Notes: generated by a model not told the origin, from the sequence alone. Shown: positions 29,637 to 39,672, numbered from the stretch's first letter. The stretch is 64,000 bases of DNA from Alphaproteobacteria bacterium AO1-B (GCA_001890945.1 MLAX01000001.1:124001-188000), one strand, 5' to 3'. Made by a program: numbers and translations.

Positions 29637-29749
29637 TCACCAATCGATTTTTGTTTCTTGGCCACGTTATACGGTGTTCCAACAGGCGTTCAACTGCACG
29701 CTCGCTGCAGGCCCGTTCAGGGCGGGAATGTAGTGGAAAACCATAAGAT

Positions 29750-30907
29750 TCAGGCGGATTTATGGGCTCCGGAAGCCCGGATCAGCCGGGCTTCGTTGTT
29801 GCCAACTTCAAACACTTCCGAATGAACCGGCAAAGCATCGAAGAGGGAGGCATCGGTGCCGGTCATAAACACCTGACCGCCGAGGGCATCCAGGCGTTCA
29901 AAAAGTGCTGCCCTGCGGTCCGGGTCAAGATGGGCTGCGACCTCATCAAGCAGCAAAACCGGTGTCATTCCGGAGACTTTTGCCGTGAGTTCAGCGTGCG
30001 CCAGAACGAGCCCAATCAAGAGTGCTTTTTGTTCTCCGGTAGAGGACTGAGCTGCGGGCATGTCCTTTGCGGCATGACGGACTTTCAGATCGCTCAGATG
30101 TGGTCCGGTCAAGGTGCGTCCGGCCGCGCGATCCCTATGCCGTCCTTGTTCCAGAAGCCGCCGGTAATGATCTTCCTGATCTGAAGCGCTCATACCGATC
30201 GTCTCGGCTTCAAACGTGCCTTCGAGCGAGAGAACTGCTCGCGGAAAAGTCGAGTTTTCAGTGGGCTGGCTGTCAATCATCTGCTTCAGCAGGCCGACGG
30301 TTTCCTGACGGGCAAATGAGACGGCTGTCCCGAGGCTCGCGACTTGAAGTTCGAGGGCACTGAGGTAAGCATCTGACCCACCCTGGTCCAGCAGCTTGTT
30401 GCGCTGGCGGAGCGCATTTTCAAAGTCGCTCACACGGCGCCCGTGCGCCGGGTCGATTGCAAGGGTCAGGCGGTCGAGAAACCGGCGCCTGTCCGATCCA
30501 GGGCCTGTAAACAGCCCATCCATTGACGGAACCAGCCAAAGCACCCGCATATAGTCGAGCAGGCTCTCCGAGGAGCGCATGTCCTCACCATCGATCCGCA
30601 CCTTGCGCCCGGGAACACCAGCAGTTGCTCCGGTCCCAAGACTTGTCTCCATATCATCAAGATGGATCTTGGCGGAGACACTCCAAATCCCATTGCCGCC
30701 AACGCGGGCAATATCCGTCAAAGCCGCCCGGCGCAATCCGCGCCCGGCCGTCAGAAAGGAGATCGCTTCCAGGATATTTGTTTTGCCGGCGCCATTTGCG
30801 CCGACAAAGGCCACCATGCCAGCCGACAAGCCGATGCCCATGGTGACATAGTTACGGAAGCCGGTCAGGGTTAGACGGGTCAGCCGTGCCGACCGGGGTG
30901 CAGTCAT
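29750..30907 (-). CDS. recF: DNA replication and repair protein RecF
   Basis: This 385-residue SMC-like ATPase loads RecA at gaps with RecO and RecR. It has an N-terminal LTGFRNY, Walker A GANGAGKTNILE, the signature STGEQKALLIG and Walker B PVLLLDEVAAHLD, in the right order and spacing. It starts 21 bases after dnaN and is likely co-transcribed with it. Confidence 0.98.
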   Translation of the reverse strand: MTAPRSARLTRLTLTGFRNYVTMGIGLSAGMVAFVGANGAGKTNILEAISFLTAGRGLRRAALTDIARVGGNGIWSVSAKIHLDDMETSLGTGATAGVPGRKVRIDGEDMRSSESLLDYMRVLWLVPSMDGLFTGPGSDRRRFLDRLTLAIDPAHGRRVSDFENALRQRNKLLDQGGSDAYLSALELQVASLGTAVSFARQETVGLLKQMIDSQPTENSTFPRAVLSLEGTFEAETIGMSASDQEDHYRRLLEQGRHRDRAAGRTLTGPHLSDLKVRHAAKDMPAAQSSTGEQKALLIGLVLAHAELTAKVSGMTPVLLLDEVAAHLDPDRRAALFERLDALGGQVFMTGTDASLFDALPVHSEVFEVGNNEARLIRASGAHKSA

Positions 30908-30928
30908 GACCGGTTTCCGTTGGCGCGA

Positions 30929-32047
30929 TTAGACCCGCATTGGCATCAGAACAAACAAACAGTCGTCGACTGTATTGTCCTGAATGAGGGTCGGGGATCC
31001 GGAATCTGCCAGACGGAACAGGGCCGTGTCGCTGCTGAGCTGGTTTGCAATGTCGAGCAGGTATCGGGAGTTAAAGCCGATTTCCAACGGATCCGAGTCG
31101 TACTCCACGGCCAGCTCTTCCGTCGCGCTGCCAGAATCCGGGTTGTTGACGGTCAAAACCATGCGCCCATCGCCAAGTGCCAACTTCACAGCCCGTCCGC
31201 GCTCGGATGAGATGGTCGAGACGCGATCAACCGCTTCTTTGAATTCATCGCGGTCAACGCGCATTTCCTTGTCATTCCCTTGCGGGATCACACGGCCATA
31301 ATCCGGGAAGGTGCCGTCGATGAGTTTCGATGTCAGAACAACCGTATCTGTTGTGATGCGGATCTTGGTGTCCGACAACTCAATTTGCACGTCCGCTTCC
31401 GGATTTTCCAAGAGCTTCTGGATTTCGCCGACTGTCTTGCGCGGCACAATAATGCCTGGCATGCCGGAGGATCCGGAGGGTGCGGCGACCTCTGCCTGCG
31501 CCAGACGGTGGCCGTCGGTGGCAACAGCTCGGAATTGCTGGCCGTTGGCAGCGTCGACAGTGTGCAGATAGATCCCGTTCAGATAGTACCGGGTTTCCTC
31601 GGTGGAGATCGCAAACTGCGTGGTATCGATCAGTTTGCGGATGTCCGACGCGCTCAAGGTGAAGCCGTGGCTGAAATCACCAGCGGTGAGATCTGGAAAA
31701 TCGGTTTCCGGCAGCATCTGCAGGGTGAATTTCGAACGGCCGGCCCGGATCTCCAGTGTGGTGTCGTCTCCGGTCGTTTCCAGAACAACCTGGGACCCTT
31801 CCGGCAGTTTTCTGACAATGTCATAGAACATGTGCGCTGGAACTGTCGTGGCACCTGGCATTTCGATCATGGCCGGCACGGTTTCGACAATCTCAAGATC
31901 CAGGTCGGTGGCCTTCAGGTTCAAGGCCCCACCATCGGCACGCAGCAAAACGTTGGACAAGATCGGGATAGTATTCCGGCGTTCGACCACCCGGTGCACA
32001 TGGGTCAAGGACTTGAGGAGGTCGGTCCGCTCGAGGGTCGCTTTCAT
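30929..32047 (-). CDS. dnaN: DNA polymerase III beta sliding clamp
   Basis: The 372-residue protein is the ring clamp that tethers polymerase III to DNA. It shows the three-domain DnaN pattern: an N-terminal RTDLLKSLTHVHRVVERR and PILSNVL, middle-domain AISTEETRYYLNGIYL and ATDGHRLA, and the C-terminal FNSRYLLDI with end block LFVLMPMRV. Length is standard. It lies between dnaA and recF. Confidence 0.99.
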   Translation of the reverse strand: MKATLERTDLLKSLTHVHRVVERRNTIPILSNVLLRADGGALNLKATDLDLEIVETVPAMIEMPGATTVPAHMFYDIVRKLPEGSQVVLETTGDDTTLEIRAGRSKFTLQMLPETDFPDLTAGDFSHGFTLSASDIRKLIDTTQFAISTEETRYYLNGIYLHTVDAANGQQFRAVATDGHRLAQAEVAAPSGSSGMPGIIVPRKTVGEIQKLLENPEADVQIELSDTKIRITTDTVVLTSKLIDGTFPDYGRVIPQGNDKEMRVDRDEFKEAVDRVSTISSERGRAVKLALGDGRMVLTVNNPDSGSATEELAVEYDSDPLEIGFNSRYLLDIANQLSSDTALFRLADSGSPTLIQDNTVDDCLFVLMPMRV

Positions 32048-32160
32048 ACGCTACATCCGTACTCGTGAAACACCAGACAGAACGTCCGGTCGACTGAATT
32101 CTTATGGGCTCCGGTGAGGGAGCGGGGGAAAGACACTGCCCTCAACCGGCTCTAAAAGCA

Positions 32161-32193
32161 AGGGGGCGCTCGCTTGGAACGCCCCCCTTTTTT
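32161..32193. terminator. GC-rich hairpin between dnaA and dnaN
   Basis: Arms GGGGGCG (32162-32168) and CGCCCCC (32180-32186) form a strong stem. T6 follows on the plus strand, while on the minus strand, the direction of dnaA, only an interrupted T tract follows. It may attenuate dnaA read-through into dnaN or bound the dnaN promoter. Confidence 0.5.
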
Positions 32194-32217
32194 GGCTGAA
32201 AAGACAGTCTATTCGTC

Positions 32218-33696
32218 TTAGGCGTCCAGCATGCGCTTCAGGAGTTCAATCTCCTGCGCGAGCGCATAGTCGGCACGGGCCATTTCTTCAATCTTGCGCA
32301 CCGCGTGCAAAACTGTCGTGTGATCCCGATTTCCAAAACGGCGGCCGATTTCCGGCAGCGAGCGCGGTGTCATGACCTTTGCCAGGTACATCGCGATCTG
32401 ACGCGGGCGTACGATCGTACGCGTGCGGCGCGCCGACAGCAGATCTGCCTTGGTCACATTGTAGTGCTTGGAGACCACGCGCTGAATGTCTTCAATCTTT
32501 ACCCGGCGCGGTTCGCTGGAGCGAACCAGATCGCGCAAGGTCATCTCCGCCATTTCCTGGGTGATCGGCTGGTTGGTCAGCTGATTGTGCGCGATCAGAC
32601 GGTTCAATGCACCTTCAAGATCACGGCCAGATGAGGCGACATGCCGTGCAATGTAGTCGAGCACGGAGTCCGGCACATCAAATTGCGGATAGGACTTGTG
32701 GGCCGCTTCAACGCGGGAGACCAGAATGTTCCTGCGCAGAACAAAATCCGGCTCCTGGATTCCAACAACAAGTCCCCCGGACAGGCGCGACCGTACGCGG
32801 TCGTCGAGTGTATCTAGGTCGGACGGTGCCCGATCCGCAGCAACGATCACCTGGCGAGCGCCGTCGATCAAGGCGTTGAGAGTGTGGCAGAATTCCTGCT
32901 GCACCTGCTTGCCATGAAGGAACTGCATATCATCGATGAGGAGGAGGTCGATGGTGCGCAGGTTGTCTTTAAAGGCAAGAGCGGACTGCGATTTCAGCGC
33001 TGCAACGAACTTGTACATAAAGTGCTCGGCCGTCAGATAGAGCACTTTACGTCCGCTGTTGCGCACTTTCGATGCTACGGCCTGCATCAGATGGGTTTTG
33101 CCCAAACCCACGGACGCATGCAGGTAGAGCGGGTTGAACGTGACCGCTCCGCCAGCTGCGACTTGACGAGCAGCGGCCAGAGCAAGGTTGTTGGAATCGC
33201 CCTCAACAAAAGTCTCGAACGTGTATTTAGGATCAAGCGCTGCGCCCTGCAAAACATCACGGGCACTGTCAGATGCGCTGTCACCCCGGCCAACGGCGGC
33301 TGTTGCCGCTTGCGCGCGGGTCACATGCGTCGCATCACCAATGTTTTCCGAGCGTGTGTCGATGGCTGCGTTCTGCACACCAGCTGCCCCTGCCGGCAGG
33401 CTCGGCTGAACAGCCGTCACCTGACGTGGCCGAATGGCGCCACGAACAGTCAATTCGATCCGATGGACGTTGTCGCATTCGCGCTGCCAAAGCCCCATCA
33501 AACGTTCATTGTAGTTATTTTGGATCCACTGCTTGAGGAACCGGGTTGGAACAGACAGCCGCACAGTGCCGTCCTGATGTTCTTCCAGATCAACCCGGGC
33601 GAACCAGCTGGTGAACACGTCGTCCCCCAGTTCCGCACGGAGTTGCTTTTTGACCCGCGTCCATTGTTCGGAGCCGCCTGCCTCCTGAACCTGCAT
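32218..33696 (-). CDS. dnaA: Chromosomal replication initiator DnaA
   Basis: This 492-residue AAA+ protein opens the origin by binding DnaA boxes. The N-terminal DnaB-contact domain ([20 protein letters not shown]) is followed by a variable linker, the ATPase with Walker [13 protein letters not shown] and Walker [13 protein letters not shown], and the DNA-binding domain with the signature [16 protein letters not shown]. It reads into dnaN. Upstream lies a rhodanese-like gene in the same direction, and then rpsT. Confidence 0.99.
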   Translation of the reverse strand: MQVQEAGGSEQWTRVKKQLRAELGDDVFTSWFARVDLEEHQDGTVRLSVPTRFLKQWIQNNYNERLMGLWQRECDNVHRIELTVRGAIRPRQVTAVQPSLPAGAAGVQNAAIDTRSENIGDATHVTRAQAATAAVGRGDSASDSARDVLQGAALDPKYTFETFVEGDSNNLALAAARQVAAGGAVTFNPLYLHASVGLGKTHLMQAVASKVRNSGRKVLYLTAEHFMYKFVAALKSQSALAFKDNLRTIDLLLIDDMQFLHGKQVQQEFCHTLNALIDGARQVIVAADRAPSDLDTLDDRVRSRLSGGLVVGIQEPDFVLRRNILVSRVEAAHKSYPQFDVPDSVLDYIARHVASSGRDLEGALNRLIAHNQLTNQPITQEMAEMTLRDLVRSSEPRRVKIEDIQRVVSKHYNVTKADLLSARRTRTIVRPRQIAMYLAKVMTPRSLPEIGRRFGNRDHTTVLHAVRKIEEMARADYALAQEIELLKRMLDA

Positions 33697-33852
33697 GTTA
33701 TCTGCCTCCTGTACTGGGAAGAACAGTCCGCCACAGCCGTTCTTCGTTCTAACGCCTTGCCGCTTTAGCAGCTTATGTGCCCCGTTTTTGGGGCGATTTT
33801 ATTACAATCCGGGCACAGCCCGGTTATCTCCCCTGATTGCCAGGGGAATTTC

Positions 33853-34323
33853 TTAACCCTGTACCCAAGGCAATCCGGCGGCCTTCCAGCCAGATTGCGT
33901 CCCGCGGTGGGCATGTGCATCAAGCCCGCCTTCGAAACCTTCAGATACATTGTAGCAATTTGTGTAGCCGGCTTGGGTCATCGCCTGGGCAGCCGCCTGA
34001 CTGCGCGCGCCGGAGCGGCACAGAAAATAGATTGGCGTGTCCGGGTCAAGTTCTTTTTTGTTCAGGCGGTCAGAAAGGTCCTGAACGAACGCAGGATTAG
34101 GGCCGCTGGGCGGAAAGCTTTGCCATTCGGCAAAGATGGTTTCTTTGCCCAACGTACGCAGGTCCGGCACACCAACAAACGTCCACTCCGCTTGTGTGCG
34201 CACATCGACGAGGACTGCCTGAGTATATTCGGTGAGAGCCGTAAATGCAGTTTGAACGTCAACGTTTCCCGCATACCCCAATTCGCTAAACACAATGCCC
34301 CCTTTCAAAGGCCGATCGGCCAT
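33853..34323 (-). CDS. Rhodanese-like domain protein
   Basis: The 156-residue protein is a single rhodanese domain: VLVDVRTQAEWTFVGVPDL, the active-site loop FLCRSGARSQAAAQAM with Cys in the right place, and the C-terminal NVSEGFEGGLDA. Such proteins move sulfane sulfur to an acceptor such as cyanide or a protein thiol; the acceptor here is unknown. It lies 156 bases upstream of dnaA in the same direction. A dyad 72 bases before its start may regulate it. Confidence 0.92.
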   Translation of the reverse strand: MADRPLKGGIVFSELGYAGNVDVQTAFTALTEYTQAVLVDVRTQAEWTFVGVPDLRTLGKETIFAEWQSFPPSGPNPAFVQDLSDRLNKKELDPDTPIYFLCRSGARSQAAAQAMTQAGYTNCYNVSEGFEGGLDAHAHRGTQSGWKAAGLPWVQG

Positions 34324-34394
34324 TGAATTAAAGTTCTTATCAGTAGAATGAGAGTTTAAGTAGGTCCGGAGCGCGCCTAAAAATGATACATACT

Positions 34395-34412
34395 GAATAC
34401 ATCAATGTATTC
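34395..34412. promoter_or_regulatory. Dyad GAATACAT-CA-ATGTATTC upstream of rhodanese gene
   Basis: Eight-base perfect arms flank CA, an operator-like layout. It lies 72 bases upstream of the rhodanese start on the minus strand, within the range of a promoter. No binding protein can be named. Confidence 0.5.
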
Positions 34413-34738
34413 ATCTGCAACCCGGTTGGGTAAGTGCTCAGCGATGTGGAATTTTGACTTTTTCATTGTTAGGTCCAAGCACTGTTTTTCGTGTCGCGCC
34501 GGTCTTTTCTCTGCCAGCAATGAGACAATATACAGCCAGCCCATTCGGTTCAACAGCCGTTCTGACGGATTATCGATTCCAGTGTCAAATGAGCCCAAAA
34601 TGCCACATTGGGTGTGATCTGTGGGTGATGCTGCAAACGCTTTTTACTGCAATAACTTTTTGCCATTTTCGCATCCTGATTGGATGGATTTGAGCTTTGT
34701 TAAAAAAAATTTCGGAACTGATACCTTGACTCGTATCG

Positions 34739-34758
34739 AATCCGGTTTGAACCGGATT
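34739..34758. promoter_or_regulatory. Dyad AATCCGGTT-TG-AACCGGATT with overlapping promoter-like bases
   Basis: Nine-base perfect arms flank TG. The TTGAAC inside it is followed 17 bases later by CATATC, a possible -35/-10 pair on the plus strand. The dyad could thus be an operator over that promoter. Confidence 0.4.
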
Positions 34759-34784
34759 TGGATAGCCTACATATCTCTAAGGCG

Positions 34785-34913
34785 TTGAAAAATATAAATT
34801 TTCTTTGCTATAGAGAAGTTAAGCATTTTTTACAATCTGTCCGGGTGCCGCGGCTGATGTGGGCAATCCACAAAATTGCGCGGCTAAAAAAACCCGGCGC
34901 GATGGCCGGGTTC
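34785..34913 (+). ncRNA. Candidate small RNA with promoter, nested stems and terminator
   Basis: TTGAAA (34785-34790) and TATAGA (34809-34814) are spaced by 18 bases, giving a start near 34821. Downstream, GCCGCG (34847-34852) pairs with CGCGGC (34879-34884) around an inner GTGG/CCAC hairpin. A GC-rich terminator hairpin then ends near 34912. The predicted RNA is about 90 nucleotides. The T tract on this strand is short (TTCTTT), and the last stem also serves rpsT, so this is a candidate only. Confidence 0.35.
34886..34912 (-). terminator. Intrinsic terminator of rpsT
   Basis: Arms AACCCGGC (34891-34898) and GCCGGGTT (34905-34912) form the stem. On the minus strand seven T residues follow. 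It lies 28 bases past the rpsT stop. Confidence 0.9.
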
Positions 34914-34939
34914 TTTGGATTGTCCGATTTGGGACGAAT

Positions 34940-35206
34940 TTATGCGCTCAGTGCCTTGATCCGGGCATTGAGGCGGGAAACCTTCCGCGACGCCGTATTG
35001 GCGTGCATAGTGCCTTTGGAAGCAGCGCGCATGATTTCCGGCTGTGCTGCTTTGAAGGCGTCGTTTGCGGCAGCCTGGTCACCAGAAGCGATTGCTTCTT
35101 CAACCTTGCGCAGGTAAGTGCGCACCCGGCTCCGGCGAGCTTTGTTCGTGGCCGTCCGGCGGGCAATCTTGCGGGCCGCCTTCTTGGCCGATGGTGTGTT
35201 GGCCAT
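34940..35206 (-). CDS. rpsT: 30S ribosomal protein S20
   Basis: The 88-residue basic protein has the S20 pattern: [23 protein letters not shown] with the conserved KxVEEA-type helix, and a C-terminal [21 protein letters not shown]20 binds 16S rRNA early in small-subunit assembly. It lies upstream of dnaA, a common alphaproteobacterial order, and ends at a strong terminator. Confidence 0.98.
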   Translation of the reverse strand: MANTPSAKKAARKIARRTATNKARRSRVRTYLRKVEEAIASGDQAAANDAFKAAQPEIMRAASKGTMHANTASRKVSRLNARIKALSA

Positions 35207-35382
35207 GGGCTCAATCCTGATCGGTATATTGGGACTTTTGTCCGGTGACGATCGGGACTTGAACGCCGAGGCGATGGAACCCGATCAAAAAACAACGGCG
35301 GCGGAAAACCGCCACCGATTGGGCGCTGCTTATAATCCTGACTTGGGCCGCCGTCAACGGCTTTGTCGCTGGTGAACCAAGA

Positions 35383-36156
35383 TTATTTGTTGTTGAACTG
35401 TGGCGAACGTTTCTCAGTGAAGGCCGACATACCTTCTTTCTGGTCTTCCAGGGCAAACATGGCTTGAAAAACGCGGCGTTCGAAGCGAACCCCTTCGGAC
35501 AGGGTTGTTTCATAAGACCGGTCGACACTCTCTTTTGCCATCATAACCACCGGCAACGAGAAGTCTGCGATCTTTTCCGCGGCTTTCAAAGCTTCTTCCA
35601 GGAGGTCATTGGCTGGCACGATGCGGCTGACAAGACCGCTGCGCTCTGCTTCTTCCGCATCCATCATCCGCCCGGTCAGCACCATATCCATGGCCTTCGA
35701 CTTGCCAACAAAGCGGGTAAGACGCTGGGTGCCACCTGCGCCCGGGATTACGCCAAGCGTGATTTCCGGCTGGCCGAACTTGGCTGTGTCAGCCGCAATG
35801 ATGAAATCACACAGCATGGCAAGTTCGCAGCCGCCGCCGAGGGCGTAGCCTGCAACGGCGGCGATGATCGGCTTGCGGTTCTGTGATACCCGATCAAACG
35901 GGGTGATCAGGTCTGTCTGATAGGCGGTTGAGAAGGTGTGCGGCTGCATCTCTTTGATGTCAGCGCCGGCTGCAAATGCCTTTTCAGATCCCGTGATCAC
36001 AACACAGCCGATTTTTTCATCTGCGTCGTAGGTATCCAGCGCGGAGCCGAGTTCCGCGATCAGTTCCGAATTGAGTGCGTTCAGTGCTTTTGGCCGATCA
36101 AGGGTGATCAACCCGACCTTGCCGCGTTTTTCAACCCGGATGTTCTTGTATCCCAT
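35383..36156 (-). CDS. Enoyl-CoA hydratase
   Basis: The 257-residue crotonase-fold protein should hydrate trans-2-enoyl-CoA in fatty acid oxidation. It shows [16 protein letters not shown], the oxyanion-hole segment [10 protein letters not shown], catalytic Glu regions [15 protein letters not shown] and [16 protein letters not shown], and a C-terminal [12 protein letters not shown] set the start at MGYKNIRV, with GGGAG just upstream; the longer open frame to 36480 overlaps mutM and has no family resemblance. It stands between mutM and rpsT. Confidence 0.97.
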   Translation of the reverse strand: MGYKNIRVEKRGKVGLITLDRPKALNALNSELIAELGSALDTYDADEKIGCVVITGSEKAFAAGADIKEMQPHTFSTAYQTDLITPFDRVSQNRKPIIAAVAGYALGGGCELAMLCDFIIAADTAKFGQPEITLGVIPGAGGTQRLTRFVGKSKAMDMVLTGRMMDAEEAERSGLVSRIVPANDLLEEALKAAEKIADFSLPVVMMAKESVDRSYETTLSEGVRFERRVFQAMFALEDQKEGMSAFTEKRSPQFNNK

Positions 36157-36256
36157 CGTGTCTGCTCCCCGTGGCAGGATGTCTCGATTGCGTGCGCCAT
36201 GGGTAGCCGACCGGGCCCGTGTCTGGCAAGGCATGACTGCCGTTTCAGGTGGAGTT

Positions 36257-37150
36257 CTACCTTTGGCAAATAGGGCAATAGAACGTCGATCTGTTCGACT
36301 GAACGACACGGCGCACAGTGCCGGTGCAGTCCGGTGTCCGGCAAGGCGCGCTCTCCTGGTCATAAACGGCAAAGGAGTGCTGGAAATAGCCGAGCGTGCC
36401 GTCCGCTTGGGTGTGATCCCGCAAAGAAGACCCTCCAGCCAAGATGGCATCTTCAAGCGTCTGGCGGATGTTTTGGGCAAGCAGGTCTGCTTTCTTCGTC
36501 GGCTTGCCTGACTTGGTTACAAGCGTGCTCGCCATTCGTTTGGGGCTGAGCCCGCTGCGCCAGAGCGCCTCACATACATATATATTCCCAAGACCGGCGA
36601 TCAGCTTCTGGTTCAAGAGCGCGGCCTTCAACGGGGATTTACGGCCTGCAAAAAGACGCGCTAGGACCTCTCCGCTCAGTGCATTCCCGAGTGGCTCCAG
36701 CCCAAGTTCCCGAAAATATGGATGCGCGGACAGGTCTGTGCGTGGAACAAGGTCCATGAAGCCAAAGCGGCGCGGGTCGTTATAAATGATCCGTGCTCTG
36801 CCGTCGTTCGGAAGGCTTAAATGGAAGACAACATGGTCATGTTTCGGATCCTTGTTCCGCTCGTGCGCAAACGCCCCGGGTGTTGACTGATCAATGTCGT
36901 TTTCGATGCGGAATGATCCCGACATGCCCAAATGCATGATCAATACATCACCGCTATCAGTGTCTGCCAGCAGATACTTGGACCTGCGGGACAGGGCTGT
37001 GACAGTCCGACCGGTCAGTCTCTCCACGAAGTCGTCGGGAAATGGAAACCGCAAGTCCGGCCGGTTCTGATCGACCTTGGTCAGGAGTGCTCCTTCGAGT
37101 GTCGGCGCCAATCCACGTTTGACCGTTTCCACTTCGGGCAATTCAGGCAT
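36257..37150 (-). CDS. mutM: Formamidopyrimidine-DNA glycosylase
   Basis: This 297-residue glycosylase/AP lyase removes 8-oxoguanine. The N-terminal catalytic PELPEVE follows the initiator Met. LIMHLGMSG, the H2TH region [12 protein letters not shown] and a C-terminal zinc finger with C-x4-C and C-x2-C (CRTPDC and CPIC) complete the family pattern. It diverges from ubiE with about 140 bases between. Confidence 0.98.
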   Translation of the reverse strand: MPELPEVETVKRGLAPTLEGALLTKVDQNRPDLRFPFPDDFVERLTGRTVTALSRRSKYLLADTDSGDVLIMHLGMSGSFRIENDIDQSTPGAFAHERNKDPKHDHVVFHLSLPNDGRARIIYNDPRRFGFMDLVPRTDLSAHPYFRELGLEPLGNALSGEVLARLFAGRKSPLKAALLNQKLIAGLGNIYVCEALWRSGLSPKRMASTLVTKSGKPTKKADLLAQNIRQTLEDAILAGGSSLRDHTQADGTLGYFQHSFAVYDQESAPCRTPDCTGTVRRVVQSNRSTFYCPICQR

Positions 37151-37293
37151 TTATTCTCTGGTCTCCAGTAAGGCAGCGCGATATAGGCCTGCGGCATATG
37201 GTGTTTTCGTGGCCGGCAAACATAGCGCTCTGAAGGCGCTTGTACTATGGTCCGGCCAAATTTTGGAAATGAATGACGCTTGGAGCCGCGCAG

Positions 37294-38085
37294 ATGACGC
37301 AACAGGCTAACAGCCAGACCCGCACACCGGAAGATATGCCGACCAGTTTCGGCTTTACAAAGGTCGGCGAGGGGCAAAAGCAGGCCCTCGTGGACGACGT
37401 CTTCCACAAGGTCGCATCCCGCTATGACCTGATGAACGATCTGATGTCCGGCGGTCTGCACCGGGTTTGGAAGGACGCCATGGTGTCCTATCTGGCCCCG
37501 CCAAAGTCCAGTACTTCCGGCTGGCGTCTTCTGGATGTCGCGGGTGGCACGGGTGACATCTCGACCCGCGTGGTTGAGAAGTCTCACCGGTCTGCGAAGG
37601 CCGTTGTCTGCGACATCAACAATTCCATGCTCAATGTTGGCCGTGACCGGGCGGAAAAAGCAGGTCTCTCCGATCTGATCACGTTCTCGCAGGGCAACGC
37701 TGAAGACCTGCCCTTCCCGGACAAAAGTTTCGATGCCTATACGATCGCTTTCGGTATCCGGAATGTGCCGGACATTCCCAAGGCACTGCGTGAAGCGCAT
37801 CGGGTCTTGAAGCGTGGTGGCCGCTTCATGTGTCTTGAGTTCTCGGAGGTCGACGTTCCCGGACTGGATAAGGTCTACGACGCGTTTTCCTTCAATGCGA
37901 TCCCGGCTATGGGCAAGTGGGTGACCGGCGACGGTGAACCGTATCAGTATTTGGTGGAATCGATCCGAAAGTTTCCGAGCCAGGAACGCTTTGCCGAAAT
38001 GATCCGTGAGGCCGGTTTTGCGCGGGTCACATATCGCAACTATTCCGGCGGGATCGCCGCATTGCATTCTGGTTGGAAACTCTGA
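37294..38085 (+). CDS. ubiE: Ubiquinone/menaquinone C-methyltransferase UbiE
   Basis: The 263-residue SAM enzyme adds the C-methyl group in ubiquinone synthesis. It has [16 protein letters not shown], motif [36 protein letters not shown] and the C-terminal [15 protein letters not shown] chose the ATG with GGAG nine bases upstream; an ATG seven codons earlier is also possible. ubiB follows after three bases, so the pair is an operon. Confidence 0.97.
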   Translation: MTQQANSQTRTPEDMPTSFGFTKVGEGQKQALVDDVFHKVASRYDLMNDLMSGGLHRVWKDAMVSYLAPPKSSTSGWRLLDVAGGTGDISTRVVEKSHRSAKAVVCDINNSMLNVGRDRAEKAGLSDLITFSQGNAEDLPFPDKSFDAYTIAFGIRNVPDIPKALREAHRVLKRGGRFMCLEFSEVDVPGLDKVYDAFSFNAIPAMGKWVTGDGEPYQYLVESIRKFPSQERFAEMIREAGFARVTYRNYSGGIAALHSGWKL

Positions 38086-38088
38086 TCC

Positions 38089-39672
38089 ATGGCATTTGCG
38101 GTGATGCCTTTCTTCCGCCTTGTGCGGGCTGGTTATGTCATGGCACGCGAAGGCGTGTTCGGTCTTGCGCATTTACCCGACCTGCCGGCGGGGCCTCGGC
38201 TTGCGATCGGTATGGCGCGGCTACTGGAGCGCCGGGCGGTCAAAGATAAAAGTGCAGAACTGCGTCTTTCAGATGCAATGAACCGTCTCGGCCCATCCTA
38301 TGTGAAACTTGGCCAGTTCCTGGCAACACGCGAAGATGTTGTTGGCAAAGAGGCAGCAAAGGATCTCGCGGCGCTTCAAGATCAGCTGGCTCCGTTTGAT
38401 CACGAGGAAGCGCGGGCAGCGGTCGCCGAACAACTGGACCAGCCGATTGAAGATGTCTTCGTGGAGTTCGGCGAGGCAGTCGCTGCAGCCTCGATCGCAC
38501 AAGTCCATCCCGCAATCGTCCGCGATAAAGACGGCACTGAGCGCAAAGTCGCGGTGAAGGTTCTCCGGCCCGGCGTGCAACGCCGGTTCCAGCGTGATCT
38601 TGAAAGCTATTATCTGGTCGCCCGGTTGGTTGAGCGCTTTCATGCGCCATCCCGCAGGCTCCGTCCCGTGGCGGTTGTCGACACTCTTGCGCAATCGGTC
38701 GCGATGGAAATGGATTTCCGCTTGGAGGCCGCGGGCCTCTCAGAAATGGCGGAGAACACCGTGGAAGATCCAGGGTTCCGCGTGCCGCAAGTCGATTGGA
38801 TCCGGACCGCCAAGGGCGTCCTAACGATGGAATGGATTGACGGCCGTAAGATGTCGGACGTCGAAGGTCTCACAGAAGATGGGCAGGATCTGGAAGCACT
38901 CGGTGCAGCAGTCATCCAAAGTTTCCTGCGCCACACGCTGCGAGACGGCTACTTTCATGCAGACATGCACCAGGGAAACCTTTTCGTTGAGCCGGATGGC
39001 ACCTTGGTCGCTGTCGATTTCGGAATTACCGGCCGGCTCAGCAAGCGCGAGCGGAGATTCTTGGCCGAAATCCTGTTTGGGTTCATCACGCGCAACTACA
39101 AACGGGTCGCAGAGGTCCACTTTGAGGCTGGCTATGTGCCAGCCGATCAGGATGTCGATCTTTTTGCGCAGGCGATTCGAGCCATTGGCGAGCCGATCCA
39201 TGGCCACGATGCCAGTGAAATCTCAATGGCCCGGCTGCTGACGCAATTGTTCGAGGTGACCGAACTGTTCGAAATGCGCACCCAGACGCAATTGATCATG
39301 TTGCAGAAGACCATGGTCGTTGTGGAAGGGGTTGCCCGTTCTCTCAACCCGCGGCTCGACATGTGGCGGACCGCAGAGCCGGTGGTTGGAACCTGGATCA
39401 AGGAGCATCTTGGGCCTGTTGGCAGGGTGCGGGATGCGGGGGATGCGCTGTCTGCACTAGCTCGGATTGCAACGGATATGCCGCTGTTTGCCGACCGGAT
39501 TGGCCGCATGTCGGAAGAAATAGAAAAGATGACGACCCAGGGGCTGCGGTTTAGCGAGGAAACGGCTGAATCGATTGGAAAGGCCGAGGCCCGGCATACA
39601 CGCTCCGGCCGCATTGCGCTGTGGGTGATCGCTCTTGCGCTGAGCGCGATTGCTGTTGACGCTCTCATTTAA
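38089..39672 (+). CDS. ubiB: UbiB family ABC1-like kinase/ATPase
   Basis: This 527-residue atypical kinase supports ubiquinone synthesis. It has the family KxGQ motif (YVKLGQFLATRED), an Ala-rich loop (AAASIAQVHPA), VAVKVLRPGVQ, a HADMHQGNLFV catalytic loop and AVDFGITGRL. The C-terminus is a membrane helix (RIALWVIALALSAIAVDAL). It starts three bases after ubiE. Confidence 0.97.
   Translation: MAFAVMPFFRLVRAGYVMAREGVFGLAHLPDLPAGPRLAIGMARLLERRAVKDKSAELRLSDAMNRLGPSYVKLGQFLATREDVVGKEAAKDLAALQDQLAPFDHEEARAAVAEQLDQPIEDVFVEFGEAVAAASIAQVHPAIVRDKDGTERKVAVKVLRPGVQRRFQRDLESYYLVARLVERFHAPSRRLRPVAVVDTLAQSVAMEMDFRLEAAGLSEMAENTVEDPGFRVPQVDWIRTAKGVLTMEWIDGRKMSDVEGLTEDGQDLEALGAAVIQSFLRHTLRDGYFHADMHQGNLFVEPDGTLVAVDFGITGRLSKRERRFLAEILFGFITRNYKRVAEVHFEAGYVPADQDVDLFAQAIRAIGEPIHGHDASEISMARLLTQLFEVTELFEMRTQTQLIMLQKTMVVVEGVARSLNPRLDMWRTAEPVVGTWIKEHLGPVGRVRDAGDALSALARIATDMPLFADRIGRMSEEIEKMTTQGLRFSEETAESIGKAEARHTRSGRIALWVIALALSAIAVDALI

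Larger units (their letters stand above)
34324..34939. other. 616-base intergenic region with dyads and candidate small RNA
   Basis: This AT-rich region lies between rpsT and the rhodanese gene, both on the minus strand. It contains two dyads (34395-34412 and 34739-34758), promoter-like pairs on the plus strand, and nested stems ending in a terminator shared with rpsT. Short frames here have no family resemblance. Only imperfect DnaA-box-like 9-mers are seen, so I do not call an origin. Confidence 0.55.

Noticed and set aside
31280..32068. Plus-strand frame antisense to dnaN
   Set aside because: It is a shadow of dnaN, which is clearly the coding strand.
34324..34939. Possible oriC near dnaA
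   Set aside because: Only 9-mers with two mismatches to the DnaA box were seen, with no cluster, so the evidence is too weak.
36157..36480. N-terminal extension of the enoyl-CoA hydratase frame
   Set aside because: It overlaps mutM, has no homology pattern, and a good ribosome site lies before MGYKN.
37081..38172. Long minus-strand frame antisense to ubiE
   Set aside because: It covers ubiE and the start of mutM, and its translation has no family pattern.
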